Assembly (NCBI GenBank): GCA_905221605.1
Contig: CAJNDS010002157.1
Span: 181,001 to 245,000, forward strand
Direction of reading: 5' to 3'
Source of the DNA: Symbiodinium natans
Taxonomy: Eukaryota > Sar > Dinophyceae > Suessiales > Symbiodiniaceae
Length of the DNA stretch: 64,000 bases
The position numbers were made by a program, and so were the translations under genes. Position 1 is the first letter of the stretch. Every line of letters starts with the position of its first letter. The notes below the pieces were generated by a model. That model worked only from the letters and a program-made list of their open reading frames with translations. It was not told the DNA's origin and did not search any database. Shown here piece after piece: positions 40,404 through 50,513 of the stretch.

Positions 40404-41808
40404 TCTTTACAACCGCTTTCTCGCCCTCCTCTTCAGAAACAGCCGCACGAAGAGAGGACAAAAGAATGCACAGCCAGAGTTGTCTGCCCTTTTGCTCCGG
40501 TCACGCCTGCACCTCGCTGCTGGGTAGAGTAACTGCAAGTGCTGAAGTATGTAGCACTGAGGAGTACTGCGGCCATCCAAGGCTTCAGGAAAACTAGAGC
40601 ATCACCTCAAATGACCCAGGGAGGGAAAGGGCGGGCCACGAAGAAGTGTGCAGCTCAACAGAGGTCTGTACACTTGAGCAACACAACATGTTGCGGGAAA
40701 CAACGCGTTTGACAACTTCTGTTGCATTCTGACGTTATGGATATCGAAGGTCTCGACTTGATGTTCAGTACCCTCAGCTTGGCACTTTCCATTCAAGGCA
40801 GCTCCAAAAGAATAATCGGAGCATTCTTTACAACCGCTTTCTCGCCCTCCTCTTCAGAAACTGCCGCACGAAGAGAGGACAAGAGAATGCACAGCCAGAG
40901 TTGTCTGCCCTTTTGCTCCGGTCACGCCTGCACCTCGCTGCTGGGTAGAGTAACTGCAAGTGCTGAAGTATGTAGCACTGAGGAGTACTGCGGCCATCCA
41001 AGGCTTCAGGAAAACTAGAGCATCACCTCAAATGACCCACCACTCCAGCACTGGACTCAAACGAGGCCGTAATGCAGTAGCATCTCCCATGTGGAAGCGC
41101 AAGAAGGATAACCAACCTTGCAACAGCTGCTCCCTGGAGAGAGGAGCCGCCAATTTCGCCAGATACCGGGAAGAAGCACAACCCGAATCCAGAATGTGCC
41201 AGAGCACGCTGTGGGGGGCACAGCCCACAGCAGCCCACATCCCAAGAAACAAACCCCGAGCTATGCCTCCTAGCTCGGACCAGGTAACCACAAGTGCAGG
41301 TTCATGTCCAATGGGTTCCGGTGACTTGGGGAAGAGCGTCAGCGAGAGTGCCTGTACACGATGAATTCACACTGAGCGGCGACACTCCACAATGCACCCC
41401 ACAATGGCAGGACCAGCGCTTCGGCGGCCAGAGTAAAACTCCTTATCCATATCCTAACGGCAGTCAACCAAAGGAAAATGCGTCGCCAACAATGAATGTC
41501 TGATGAGCTGGGTGCCGAAACAGCAGGGGCCAATCCTGCAGAGAGCCTGAGCAATTCTGTATGTGTTCCACAGGCAACAGTATGCAGGACAGAGAAAAAC
41601 CCACCCATGGCTGGAGAGCCACGAAGAAGTGTGCAGCTCAACAGAGGTCTGTACACTTGAGCAACACAACATGTTGCGGGAAACAACGCGTTTGACAACT
41701 TCTGTTGCATTCTGACGTTATGGATATCGAAGGTCTCGACTTGATGTTCAGTACCCTCAGCTTGGCACTTTCCATTCAAGGCAGCTCCAAAAGAATAATC
41801 GGAGCAAC
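40404..41808. repeat. tandem segmental duplication, about 1 kb unit
   Basis: Block X (40404-40619, 40822-41038) and block Y (40637-40825, 41620-41808) are each nearly identical. Unit 2 is X-Z-Y; unit 1 is X-Y with Z (41039-41619) replaced by about 17 bp, GGGAGGGAAAGGGCGGG. Thus a tandem pair in which the first lost its middle. No telomere repeats inside. A minus-strand frame at 41339-41779 (146 codons) and its truncated twin at 40602-40796 cross it; coding status unknown. Confidence 0.93.
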
Positions 41809-42069
41809 CCTAAACCCTAGCCAACCAGGAACCCTCAAACCTCAATTACAAAAAAAACCCTTTAAGAACGGGGAGCCTCCGATGAGCTCGTCTGCGAGCT
41901 GTAGTTCGTGACAGTCCTGGATGGCCTCAACTTGTTTAGGGTTTAGGGTTTAGGGTTTAGGGTTTAGGGTTTAGGGTTAATAAGGGCTCCCCTTTCTTGA
42001 GTTTGGTATTGAGATTTTCCCCCTCATGCCCACAGGCCCCAAAAAAACTGATTCTCGTACCCGCGATTA

Positions 42070-42112
42070 GGCTTCCTATTAAGGACGGTTAGTATAAGGG
42101 GGAACATCCCAA
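42070..42112. mobile_element. MITE family A, right half
   Basis: CCTATTAAGGACGGTTAGTATAAG then GGGGGAACATCCCAA; the left half (from about 41978) is barely recognisable. Confidence 0.7.
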
Positions 42113-42152
42113 GGTCGGTTACTCAATATAAAACGGGAACCCCGAACCGACA

Positions 42153-42183
42153 AACAAGGGTAAAGGGCACCACTGGGCTACCA
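42153..42183. mobile_element. MITE family C, right end only
   Basis: GGGTAAAGGGCACCACTGGGCTACCAAG is the terminal piece seen in both full copies. Confidence 0.65.
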
Positions 42184-42395
42184 AGTCAACATAGTTGTTG
42201 TGGGCTCAGAAGTATACCAGATATAGGATCATGTCTAGGGTGGAGGGAGATTCTGTGCCTTCCTCTTATAGCCAACAGTCTTCAAAAATGCCTTTTTGTG
42301 TTCTGGGGGCGGGTGGTTACTGCAGTCACAAGGCTCTTAGGGGTAGCTGTTGCTCTGAAAATGGGGAGAATCGCCCAAGTTGTGGGAGTGTACTT

Positions 42396-42490
42396 GAAGT
42401 ACGGTTTATATTTCTTGTACCCCCAGCAGGACACCCAAGGTATACACTCACCAATACTAAAAAAGGAACCTTATATACACTCACCAAAAC
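42396..42490 (+). mobile_element. family I element, copy 1
   Basis: GTTTATATTTCTTGTACCCC, then GGTATACACTCACCAATACT and CCTTATATACACTCACCAA. Inverse of 47868-47957. Confidence 0.85.
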
Positions 42491-43204
42491 CAGTAGAAGA
42501 AACCCTGCTTCAATTTGGATTGTATGACGTCGGCCTCGCGCAACGCATCTTTGTCGTTCCGGTCCAAAGCTTTCCTCGGCTGATCAAGGGATGTTCGGGG
42601 GTGTGCGTATTTTGGCTTCGGGTCTAGGGTTTATAGGGTCTAGGGTCTAGGGTCTAGGGTTTAGGGTTTAGGGTTTAGGGTTTAGGGTTTAGGGTTTAGG
42701 GTCTACGGATTTTCGAGATTTGGGTTTAAGCTTATATTTGCGGGCTTAGCTACATTTCGGATCCAGGGCTTTAGGTTGAAAAGGTGGGGGGTTTAAGGGA
42801 TCTAAATCCAAACTCCTTCTAAAGCTATTCCCTAAAGGGTGTTCGCTTCACACTTGATATGGTCAGTTCTCTAAGTTGTGGCCCCTCCCAAGGGCTTGGT
42901 GACGAACGGATTACCGGGGGGGTCAGGTATAGACGAACGCCCGAGCTCGGAATGCAATCAGACTCATTGCGTGAGGTTGTGGCATGGGGTCCCTTGGTCC
43001 CACAACGACAAGACAAGACCCAAGCCTCGACCTCCTTCTTTTCAGGTTGTAAGGGCACTTTTGTTCCTCAGATCCAAAATTCGAAACCCCAAAATCCTAA
43101 AGCCTAAGCCCTAGACCCTTTTGCAACTGGGCTGGGGGACTAGCCAGCCTGAGGAGTTTACAAGCCCTACACCCTAAACCCGAAACACCAAGCACCTCAA
43201 AAAC

Positions 43205-43269
43205 CTTGAATCTGTCGGGCCCAGGCACTGACCCGACTCAAGAACTCTATTGCCCGCGTCAACTTTGTC
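43205..43269 (-). CDS. candidate exon, unidentified protein
   Basis: Acceptor AGATGCTCAG, DKVDAGNRVLESGQCLGPTD then S, donor ATTCAAG|GTTTTTGAG. In phase 0, out phase 2. Confidence 0.6.
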
Positions 43270-43366
43270 CTGAGCATCTGGGGTTAGGGTTTAGGGTTTA
43301 GGGTAAAAGATTTGGGGTTTGGGGTTTAGGGTTTAGGGCGACTCGGAACCTTAGCTGTACTGGCTC

Positions 43367-43463
43367 TTAGCAGGGGATGAGGGAGTTAGGTACACTACAT
43401 AATCTGCCACCGTTAAAGGGTGCATAGAAGAGGGATACAATGCACCAAAACTAAGAACCAGCA
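43367..43463. mobile_element. MITE family D, copy 3
   Basis: CTGGCTCTTAGCAGGGGATG at left, CCAAAACTAAGAACCAGC at right. Confidence 0.65.
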
Positions 43464-44248
43464 GGCTAAACTCTAATAACCCCAAGCCATGAAACCTACT
43501 CTAGTGAAGTTTCTGGATCTGGGATCTGGAGCTTTCGCACTTCGGCACTTGGGGCTCGTGAAGCCGCTAAAGTCGCGTCGCAAAGGAGTGCTTGGCGCTT
43601 GGGGCTTTGATGCTCGCGCTCGCACACGGCTGTCAAGGCAACTGATTCTGTCGAGCAGACTACCTCAACGCGATCAACAACATGCTAAACCCCTATATAG
43701 CCCTCAACCCCAAACTGAAAATTTATGAGTATTAGAGAGGGATTAGGGGGCACTAAACACAAAAACAGGTTCAAATCAACCCCTGTAAAGCGAAGACATA
43801 ACAAGCCACAGGACCCCGTAATTGGGCCCTCTTCGTCAGTCCACTAAGAAGACGCCTCGGGCGGAGACTTGATCTGCTCGCCTTTTGGGTTTAGCGTTTA
43901 CTAGTTCATGGTTTGGAATAGCCTTAATTGTTCTACATTTCTATTCCGCATTGAGCTTAAGTACCCTTGAACATGCAAAATGTTACCCCACTATAACAAA
44001 GTTTAGGGTTTGTGGTTTAGGCCGCCCGGCTAGCTTCAGCCTTTCACCCGCTTTCAGCACGCGCGTGTTTGTTTCAGTTCCTAGACGCTTGGGCGATCTA
44101 GGGGGGTGGATTGGGGCGGCGTAGTCCCAAAGAAGTTCTAAGGCTTTAACCCCAAACCCTAAACCCCAAACCCCAAACCCTAAACCATCCCTAAACCCTA
44201 AACCCGAAACCCTAAACCCTAAGAAATTCTAAGGCTTTAAGGCACTAC

Positions 44249-44294
44249 GGCAAGGCTTTCGTGAGCACATTCCGAAGACGGCAGCTCCTCAAGC
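44249..44294 (-). CDS. candidate exon, unidentified protein
   Basis: Acceptor TAAGAGTAG|G, LEELPSSECAHESLA, donor TTGCC|GTAGTG. A second open frame (LRSCRLRNVLTKALP) is possible. Confidence 0.5.
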
Positions 44295-44391
44295 CTACTC
44301 TTACTGGCTCTTACTAGGGAGCGAGCGAACTGGGCACCCTTCTGGGGCTGAGGGTTTAGGGTTTAGGGTTTAGGGTTTAGGGTTTAGGGCT

Positions 44392-44508
44392 AGACCCAGG
44401 AGTAACCTAGGAATAAGGGGGTACCCTTTTTGGCTTTAACGGGGATTATAAGGGAACCCCCTACCCTAAAAGAATGAAATAGGGGCCTCCTCCGGGGTCC
44501 TAGTTCTA
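44392..44508. mobile_element. MITE family F, copy 1
   Basis: CTAGACCCAGGAGTAACCTA at left, mirrored by GGCCTCCTCCGGGGTCCTAG at right; core GGTACCCTTTTTGGCTTTAA. Confidence 0.85.
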
Positions 44509-44779
44509 TATCCCCTTACAGGGTATATACTGCTTGTTTTTTCTTGCGGGGATGTAGGGTGCCGATACCCCTCATTCCCTACTAAGAAGCAGTGGGTGGT
44601 GCGAAGCAGGCTATCACCAAAAAAAGCCTCAAGCCTGAAGCCAAACCTCCATAGACCCCTAGGCACTAGACCCCAAAGGCCCTAAACCCTTTATGGAGGC
44701 CTTGCATCAAGGTACCCTTGGGGATCAGATCCCTCGAAAGGATTTGTAGACCCAAAGCCCTCGAACCCCTAAACCCGAA

Positions 44780-44884
44780 CAAGCCCTAAAACCCTAAACC
44801 CCTAAAACCCTAAAACCCTAAACCCTAAAACCCTAAACCCTAAAACCCTAAGCCTAAACCCTAAACCCTAAAACCCTAAACCCT
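44780..44884 (-). repeat. telomere tract with CCCTAAAA units
   Basis: 8-bp CCCTAAAA units alternate with 7-bp units. Confidence 0.95.
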
Positions 44885-44988
44885 TGCAAGCTCTAGCCCT
44901 GGCCAAGTGTCCGCCAGGCCCTCCAAAGCATCCCAGCGCTCAAGGCCCCAGGCTTTCGCTTCCTCCGGAGTCGTATTTTTGGGGCACC
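44882..44988 (-). CDS. exon of the 44.9-48.0 kb chain
   Basis: 35 codons after acceptor GGGTTTAG|GG (a telomere repeat): CPKNTTPEEAKAWGLERWDA then LEGLADTWPGLELAR; donor CAAGG|GTTTAGGG. In phase 1, which continues 45325-45381. Trp- and Leu-rich helical segment, not recognised. Confidence 0.68.
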
Positions 44989-45324
44989 CTAAACCCTAAA
45001 TATCCCTAAATATCTAAATATCCTAAATATCCTACATATCTCAAATATCCTACATACCCTAGGCCCTAAACTTCTAGGCTTTGTAGGGTCTCCGGTATTT
45101 AGAGTTGGGAGCTGCGGGTCAAGAGTTTTCGGGGTTCAGGGCCTCGCTTAGGGCTTTTTAAAGCTTTCGGGCGATGGAGAAGAACAGCGGTCAAACCCCT
45201 AAACCCTACACCGGCCGCAAGCACCACCACATAGGACTCATGCTGATAAGAGTCCCCCTAAACCCGAAACCCTAAACCCTAAACCCTGTAAACCCTCAAC
45301 CCCTAAGCCCTTAGGTGGAGCTTC

Positions 45325-45381
45325 AAGTTTGCTTCTCCACAGCGACGGACACATACGGTCCATTGAAATCAAGGTGGGACC
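45325..45381 (-). CDS. exon of the 44.9-48.0 kb chain
   Basis: SHLDFNGPYVSVAVEKQT between acceptor AAGCTCCAAG and a GA donor (AACTT|GAAGCT). In phase 1, out phase 1, fitting both neighbours. If GT is required the donor would be GTCGCT|GTGGAG instead. Confidence 0.65.
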
Positions 45382-45485
45382 CTTGGAGCTTCAGGGTAGT
45401 TTAGGGTTTAGGGTTTAGGGTTTAGGGTTTAGGGTTTAGGGTTTAGGGCTTGTACTTACAAGCCCCCCCTGAGGCCTCAGAGTCA

Positions 45486-45605
45486 CTAAGTAGGCTATAA
45501 GTAGACTTATAATTGGTACACTAATCTAAGTAGGCTATAAGTAGACTTATAATTGGTAAACTAATCTAAGTAGGCTATAAGTAGACTTAGAATTGGTACA
45601 CTAAG
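45486..45605. repeat. 40-bp tandem repeat, three copies
   Basis: CTAAGTAGGCTATAAGTAGACTTATAATTGG-type units start at 45486, 45526 and 45566 with 1-2 differences. The motif also forms the centre of family H MITEs, so this may be an internally expanded copy (GTACTCATGGAGG end at 45606). Confidence 0.95.
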
Positions 45606-45775
45606 TACTCATGGAGGGGGTTTACTGGAGCGTTGAAGCCACGACCCTTGCGTGTAAGAGCATCCATATGGATCAGTTCTCGAAGTGATGGTCCCCTTTT
45701 TTAGTACCCGAAATATTCGGGGCCGCCTTAGAATAGTAATTCCCACAAAGACCCTGAAGTAGAGAATCGCCCCCC

Positions 45776-45904
45776 CTAGTAGACCCAAGAGTAGCCTAGG
45801 AAGAAGCAGGGCACCCTTTTAAGTTTTAAGGAGATTATAAGGCTTTTAAGGGAACCTAAACCCTAAAATGAGGAAATTCGGGCCTACGCACGCTGGGTCC
45901 TAGC
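45776..45904. mobile_element. MITE family F, copy 2
   Basis: CTAGTAGACCCAAGAGTAGC at left, GGGCCTACGCACGCTGGGTCCTAG at right. Confidence 0.82.
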
Positions 45905-46090
45905 CCCATACAGCCATTGTGAGGCAGTGGTGAAAAAAGCCCAACCCTAAACTAGCTGCGAACACTACACAGGACTGACACCCCACGCCGACCAGTCTGC
46001 ACTTTAAGTGGAGACACCCTAAACCCTAAACCCTCAACCCTAAACCCTAAACCCTAAACGGCCCGAAGCCCTAAACCCTGAACCCTAAAC

Positions 46091-46185
46091 CCATCTCGGA
46101 GTCCTTCATCACCGCCTGCCCTTCGTGAACGCTCCAGTCGTGCCTCAGTGACCCCGGGAGCTCCAAGGATTCAGGAGACAAATGG
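46091..46185 (-). CDS. exon of the 44.9-48.0 kb chain
   Basis: HLSPESLELPGSLRHDWSVH then EGQAVMKDSEM. Acceptor CCTTAAGAAG; donor GATGG|GTTTAGGG (telomere). In phase 2, out phase 1, matching both neighbours. Confidence 0.68.
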
Positions 46186-46205
46186 CTTCTTAAGGCTTTG
46201 GGGTT

Positions 46206-46332
46206 CTACAAGGAGGGGGCCCCCCTAGTTATAAGTAGAATTATAAGGACCCTAAATTAGGTTCTAAGGATCCTAAGTTAAGCTATAAGTCCCTTAACTA
46301 TAGTTAGTATAGTAAGGGGCCCCTCCTTGTAG
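46206..46332. mobile_element. MITE family K
   Basis: CTACAAGGAGGGGGCCCC at left and GGGGCCCCTCCTTGTAG at right, AT-rich palindromic centre. Confidence 0.85.
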
Positions 46333-47028
46333 GGTGCTTGGCTTTGGCTTTTGGCCACCCGCACTGCACGCACGCACGCACGCAAGGTTCGGGCTTTGGG
46401 GTTTAGGGCTTGGGGTGTAGGATTTGGAATTTGTGGGTTTTTGGGATACGAGGGTTTTGGAGCACCATTCTCGCGCCGCCTGCCCCATAGAAAAAAGCCA
46501 GCAGCCCTGCGCGCAGGGTTGCTGCATGTCGTCGCGCGTGCTGTGCTCCGAGTAGTGAGACTTTCGAACTGAAATGGCCTGCACTCTATGAGCAGCTGAG
46601 CCCCAGCAGATGTATTGAAAAAACATCATATGTGAGAGGACTACCTAATCGGGCCTTTAACGCAGAACAGCGGCAAACCTAACCCTCCTCCACCTCACGG
46701 AGAAACGACAGCATCAAGGTTTACCTCCGGGACTTCATGATGCCTCAAGTTTTCTTCCATTCCATTCTCTAGGGCCCTACGGCCTCCAACCCCCCTCCCT
46801 ACCTCACAAGAAAAAACAAAACAATCAAAGGACCAGAAGCCTCCGCCGGCCCCACCATAAACCCCTATGAGGAAATCCTGAATCAGATCCGAGGGTTCCT
46901 CTTGGGCTCTCACATGTTCTGTAAGATCTCCTTGGCCTACCTGGAAAATTTTCTCAAGTGCTGGGGACCCTTAATTCTAGGGTTTAGGGTTTAGGGTTTC
47001 GGGTTTAGGGTCTAGGGTTTAGGTTCAC

Positions 47029-47086
47029 TTCCGCAACCATCGGCTGCCCAGCGTCGAGCGAAGCATCAGAACTCGCCGCACGATAT
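47029..47086 (-). CDS. exon of the 44.9-48.0 kb chain
   Basis: IVRRVLMLRSTLGSRWLR after acceptor CATGTCCTCCAG; donor GCGGAA|GTGAACC. In phase 1, out phase 2. Basic helix. Confidence 0.68.
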
Positions 47087-47129
47087 CTGGAGGACATGGG
47101 GGCCCATGGGAGTTGAGGTCTGGGCATTC

Positions 47130-47222
47130 AGGGTTTAGGGTTTAGGGTTTAAGGTTTAGGGTTTAGGGTTTAAGGTTTAGGGTTTAGGGTTCAGGGTTCA
47201 GGGTTTAGGGTTCAGGGTTTGG
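47130..47222 (+). repeat. telomere tract
   Basis: G-strand, with TTTAAGG and TTCAGGG variants. Confidence 0.95.
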
Positions 47223-47407
47223 TATGAGGATCCTAAGTCGTGAAGCCCCACAAGCCGTAAACTCAAAAACCCGGCTGGTCTCGGCCTCAGCTACTGCCTT
47301 TCCGCTTCCCTAAACTCTAAGCCCTATATAAGCCCTAAACCCTAAACCCTAAACCCCAAACCCAAGCCCCTTTTGCAACTGGATTGCGTACAGCTGCCCA
47401 AACCCAA

Positions 47408-47480
47408 GCCCTAAACCCTAAACCCTAAACCCTAAACCCTAAACCCTAAACCCTAAACCCTAAACCCTAAACCCTAAACC
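47408..47480 (-). repeat. telomere tract
   Basis: C-strand array at the donor edge of 47480-47528. Confidence 0.97.
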
Positions 47481-47528
47481 ACTTGTGGAAGCATCCGAAG
47501 AAGCCCGCAAGACCCCCAGAGGCAGCTT
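47480..47528 (-). CDS. exon of the 44.9-48.0 kb chain
   Basis: KLPLGVLRASSDASTS between acceptor AGTGGGCAG and donor AAGTG|GTTTAGGG. In phase 0, out phase 1. Confidence 0.62.
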
Positions 47529-47593
47529 CTGCCCACTTGGGGGGGGGCCCTTCAGGGATGCCCATTTTGGCAGGTTTCGACTACGAGGATTGT

Positions 47594-47667
47594 AGTTTAG
47601 GGTTTAGGGTTTAGGGTTTAGGGTTTAGGGTTTAGGGTTTAGGGTTTAGGGTTTAGGGTTTAGGGTG
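47594..47667 (+). repeat. telomere tract
   Basis: G-strand array in the intron between 47958-48021 and 47480-47528. Confidence 0.97.
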
Positions 47668-47745
47668 GCCTGTTTGGGGAGTTTTGGCTTCCGATGTACT
47701 GAGGCTTTCAGTGTCACCCCTGAAGCCGATATGAAGCAGGGTTTA

Positions 47746-47858
47746 TACCCAAAGAGCCCAATACCCCTTAACTAAGGAATATTCCGTAAATTATCTAGAG
47801 ATCCTGAATACGATTTAAGCTATATTCCTTAATTAAGGGGTTTTGGGCTCTTTGGGTA
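47746..47858. mobile_element. MITE family J
   Basis: About 40-bp inverted ends: TACCCAAAGAGCCCAATACC at left, mirrored by GGGGTTTTGGGCTCTTTGGGTA at right, with CCTTAACTAAGGAATAT inside. Confidence 0.92.
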
Positions 47859-47867
47859 TTTCTGTCA

Positions 47868-47957
47868 TTGGTGAGTGTATATAAGGTTCCTTTTTTAATA
47901 TTGGTGAGTGTCTATACCTGGTGTCCCTTTGGGGTGTACAAGAAATATAAACCCGAC
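47868..47957 (-). mobile_element. family I element, copy 2
   Basis: Inverse of 42396-42490. Its end coincides with the 5' splice site of the exon at 47958-48021 (sense GAA|GTCGGGTTTATATTTC). Confidence 0.85.
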
Positions 47958-48021
47958 TTCAATATCATGCGAGGCGCTGGGCATCACGTTGAGGAGGCGC
48001 GTCCTCAGGTTGCCGCAGTTC
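47958..48021 (-). CDS. first recognised exon of the 44.9-48.0 kb chain
   Basis: NCGNLRTRLLNVMPSASHDI then E, between acceptor CTGGGCGCCAG and donor TTGAA|GTCGGG. In phase 2, out phase 0. The intron to the next exon holds a family I element, MITE J and a telomere tract. Confidence 0.65.
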
Positions 48022-48333
48022 CTGGCGCCCAGGTGTAGGGGGCTAGGGTGTTCTCCCTAAACCCTAAAACCCCTAAACCTAAACCCTAAACCCTAAACCC
48101 TAAACCCTAAAACCCGTTTTTTTAACCCTGAACCTTAAAAGTTAGCAGAACAGATGAGGGTGTTTACAGTGTTTACTGAGCACTGCAAGCGTAATCCACA
48201 CAGTGCCCCTCTGGCTGCCTGGGTGCATACGGAACAAAGAACCCATAACATGGTTTAGGGTTTGGGGTTTAGGGTTTAGGGTTAGGACTTAGGGTTTAGG
48301 AGCTCATCAAATCAAGCGCTCGTTGCATGGTGG

Positions 48334-48441
48334 CTTCTTACTTCTCCAATGACTAAGGACAAGGTGAACTTTACTCTTCCTGCTACATGGGGAAGCCCAA
48401 AAAAAGCTTGAAGTTGAACTGCTGGCTAAGCAAGTGTGTGC
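48334..48441. mobile_element. MITE family P, copy 4
   Basis: CTTACTTCTCCAATGACTAAGG at left, TTGAAGTTGAACTGCTGGCTAAGCAAG at right, inverted ends. Confidence 0.72.
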
Positions 48442-49620
48442 AACACATTCCTGGCCGGTCACCCAGCCAGCAGCCGCAGAACCCGACACCAAACAAGCCT
48501 GAACACTGCCCCACCCCCTCCGCCCAAGACAAACAAAGCCCTGAGCCCTGAACCTGAACCCTACGTAAGCCCTAAACCCCAAAACCTAGACCCTAAACCT
48601 ACGAACTCTGCAAGTCTGAGGCACGGCCACTGGAGTGAAGAGAGCTTGGAGTGTCCCAAGAAGATCCTTGGCTTTGGGCTTAAGGTTTAGGGTTTAGGGT
48701 TTCGGGCATGGGGTTTAGGGTTTAGGCTTGGGGCCTGAGGGCTTTGCTTAGGGCTTTAGGGTTTAGGTATTCAGGGCGATTTAGGGTTTTGGGGGCTTTG
48801 TTTAGGGCTTTGGGGTTTAGGGTTTGGGCTTTGCTTAGGAATTCAGTGCTTTGTGGTTGGACAACGGCATGGCAGATTTACAGGGCCTCTACTGTAGGGC
48901 TTGCAGGGAGAAGTCCCCTAATCCGCCACCCTCAACCCTCAACCCTCCACCCTAAACCCTCAACCCTATGCCCACAGGTTCCCGCATGCACAAGTCTCAT
49001 GCGGGTTACCGAACATGTATGGGTTTGGGGTTTAGGGTTACCCTATTTGGGTTTATGATACTGGGGGTACCTTATGAATGTCCCCACTAAGGGGGGATCA
49101 AGCTATTTGAGGGGTGCCCTATTTTCGTAAACCCCCCAAAAAGCATATCAAATGCAGCCCCAAACCCTTGAAGTAGATGCCATAAACAGCAACTCCTGAA
49201 CCTTCAACCAACAAGGTTCAGGGTTTCGGGCTTAGGATTAGGGTTTAGGGTTTAGGGTTTAGGGCTTAGGGCTTAGGGCATAGGGTTTAGGGTTTGGGGT
49301 TTGGGGTTTAGGGTTTAGGACCATAAACCCTGAGGCTGGGGCCGACATAGAACAACATGCGGCAAGTGCATTCTGTGCCCTCCTGCTGTACTCCTACCCT
49401 AGCCCTAAACCCAAAACCTTACACCCCAAACCCCCTAAACCCCCTAAACTCCCTGAATCCCTAAACTTCCTAAAATCCCTAAACTCCCCAAACACCTCAA
49501 ACAGAATCGGGGTTTGGGTTTGTTTCCCGGGCTTCGTGAAGCTTTCAGCGGCGAAGAAGGAACTAAGGGATTAGGGTTTAGGGTTTAGGGTTTAGGGCTA
49601 GCGAAATCGGTTCCCCATAC

Positions 49621-49673
49621 CATCCCGCAGAGGGTGCATAAGGTCCCGAATTCGCCGAATGTTCTACCAAGAC
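49621..49673 (-). CDS. candidate exon, unidentified protein
   Basis: Acceptor GCCTTCCCAG, VLVEHSANSGPYAPSAG, donor GGATG|GTATGGGG. In phase 0, out phase 2. Confidence 0.6.
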
Positions 49674-49732
49674 CTGGGAAGGCTCGCCTGACAAAGTGGT
49701 TCAAAGGGGGTGAGGCGTGAGCTTCTCTTCCT

Positions 49733-49852
49733 ACTTGGATGTTCATGGGTACCTCTAACCCCAGTGATATGTTAGATGACTGAGGAGGCAGTTATGAATG
49801 CAGTTATAAGTAGTTCCGAGTCCCCTGAACCTCCAAGTAGACACGCCGAATG
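49733..49852. mobile_element. MITE family H, copy 2
   Basis: ACTTGGATGTTCATGGGTAC at left, CCCTGAACCTCCAAGTAG at right. Confidence 0.82.
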
Positions 49853-50082
49853 GAGGACCCAACGCTCCCTACTGACGAGATGCACGCAGCTTTGGTCGTT
49901 GTCTGCACCTCATGGGTCAAGGTTTAGGGTTTTCGGGCGTAGGCTATAGGGTTTAGGGCCCAGAAGGGGTCAAGTACATAGCCATAGCTCAGGGGTGAGG
50001 GAGAGAGTAGCTTCAAGGAAATCGTCGCCTATTGGGTTTAGGGATTATGGAGATCAAACCCTGAAAACCCTAAACCCTAAAC

Positions 50083-50162
50083 CCTCGTGAGACAGCCCCC
50101 TGCAGCAAGGAGCCATCTGGTACGAGCAGGTAGACCTCGAAGGCTCCCAGACGGCGCGGCGC
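50083..50162 (-). CDS. candidate exon, unidentified protein
   Basis: APRRLGAFEVYLLVPDGSLL then QGAVSR. Acceptor CGCTGGCGAG|GCG; donor CGAGG|GTTTAGGG (telomere). The FEVYLLVPDGSLLQG pattern suggests a beta-strand, turn, strand. Confidence 0.62.
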
Positions 50163-50311
50163 CTCGCCAGCGGGGGATGGTAGAGGTTGGGGGTTTAGGG
50201 TTTAGGGTTTAGGGAGGTAGGGTTTAGGGCTACTTCTTGAGCCCGACATCTTGTGGAAGTGAAGTGTAAACCAAAGCCATCCCGAATCCTGAATGTCAAG
50301 CCCTGCTTGGA

Positions 50312-50513
50312 GGTTCATGGGTACTTATACCCCCGATGATCAGGTTTAGGGTTTGGGGTTTAGGGTGTAACCATTTAACCCCAACTAGAGGAGTCTACTT
50401 ATAACCTACTTAGAGGACTTAAAGGGCTTGTAAGTACAGTTAAACTCGGGGTTCTATGTACTCATGAACCTCCAGGTAGTAAAACCCTATAAACCCTATC
50501 ATGAACCTCCAGG
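50312..50513. mobile_element. MITE family H, copy 3, with telomere insert
   Basis: Inverted ends TGCTTGGAGGTTCATGGGTA / CTCATGAACCTCCAGGTAGT. A degenerate telomere tract (about 50341-50370) lies inside the element. Confidence 0.82.
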
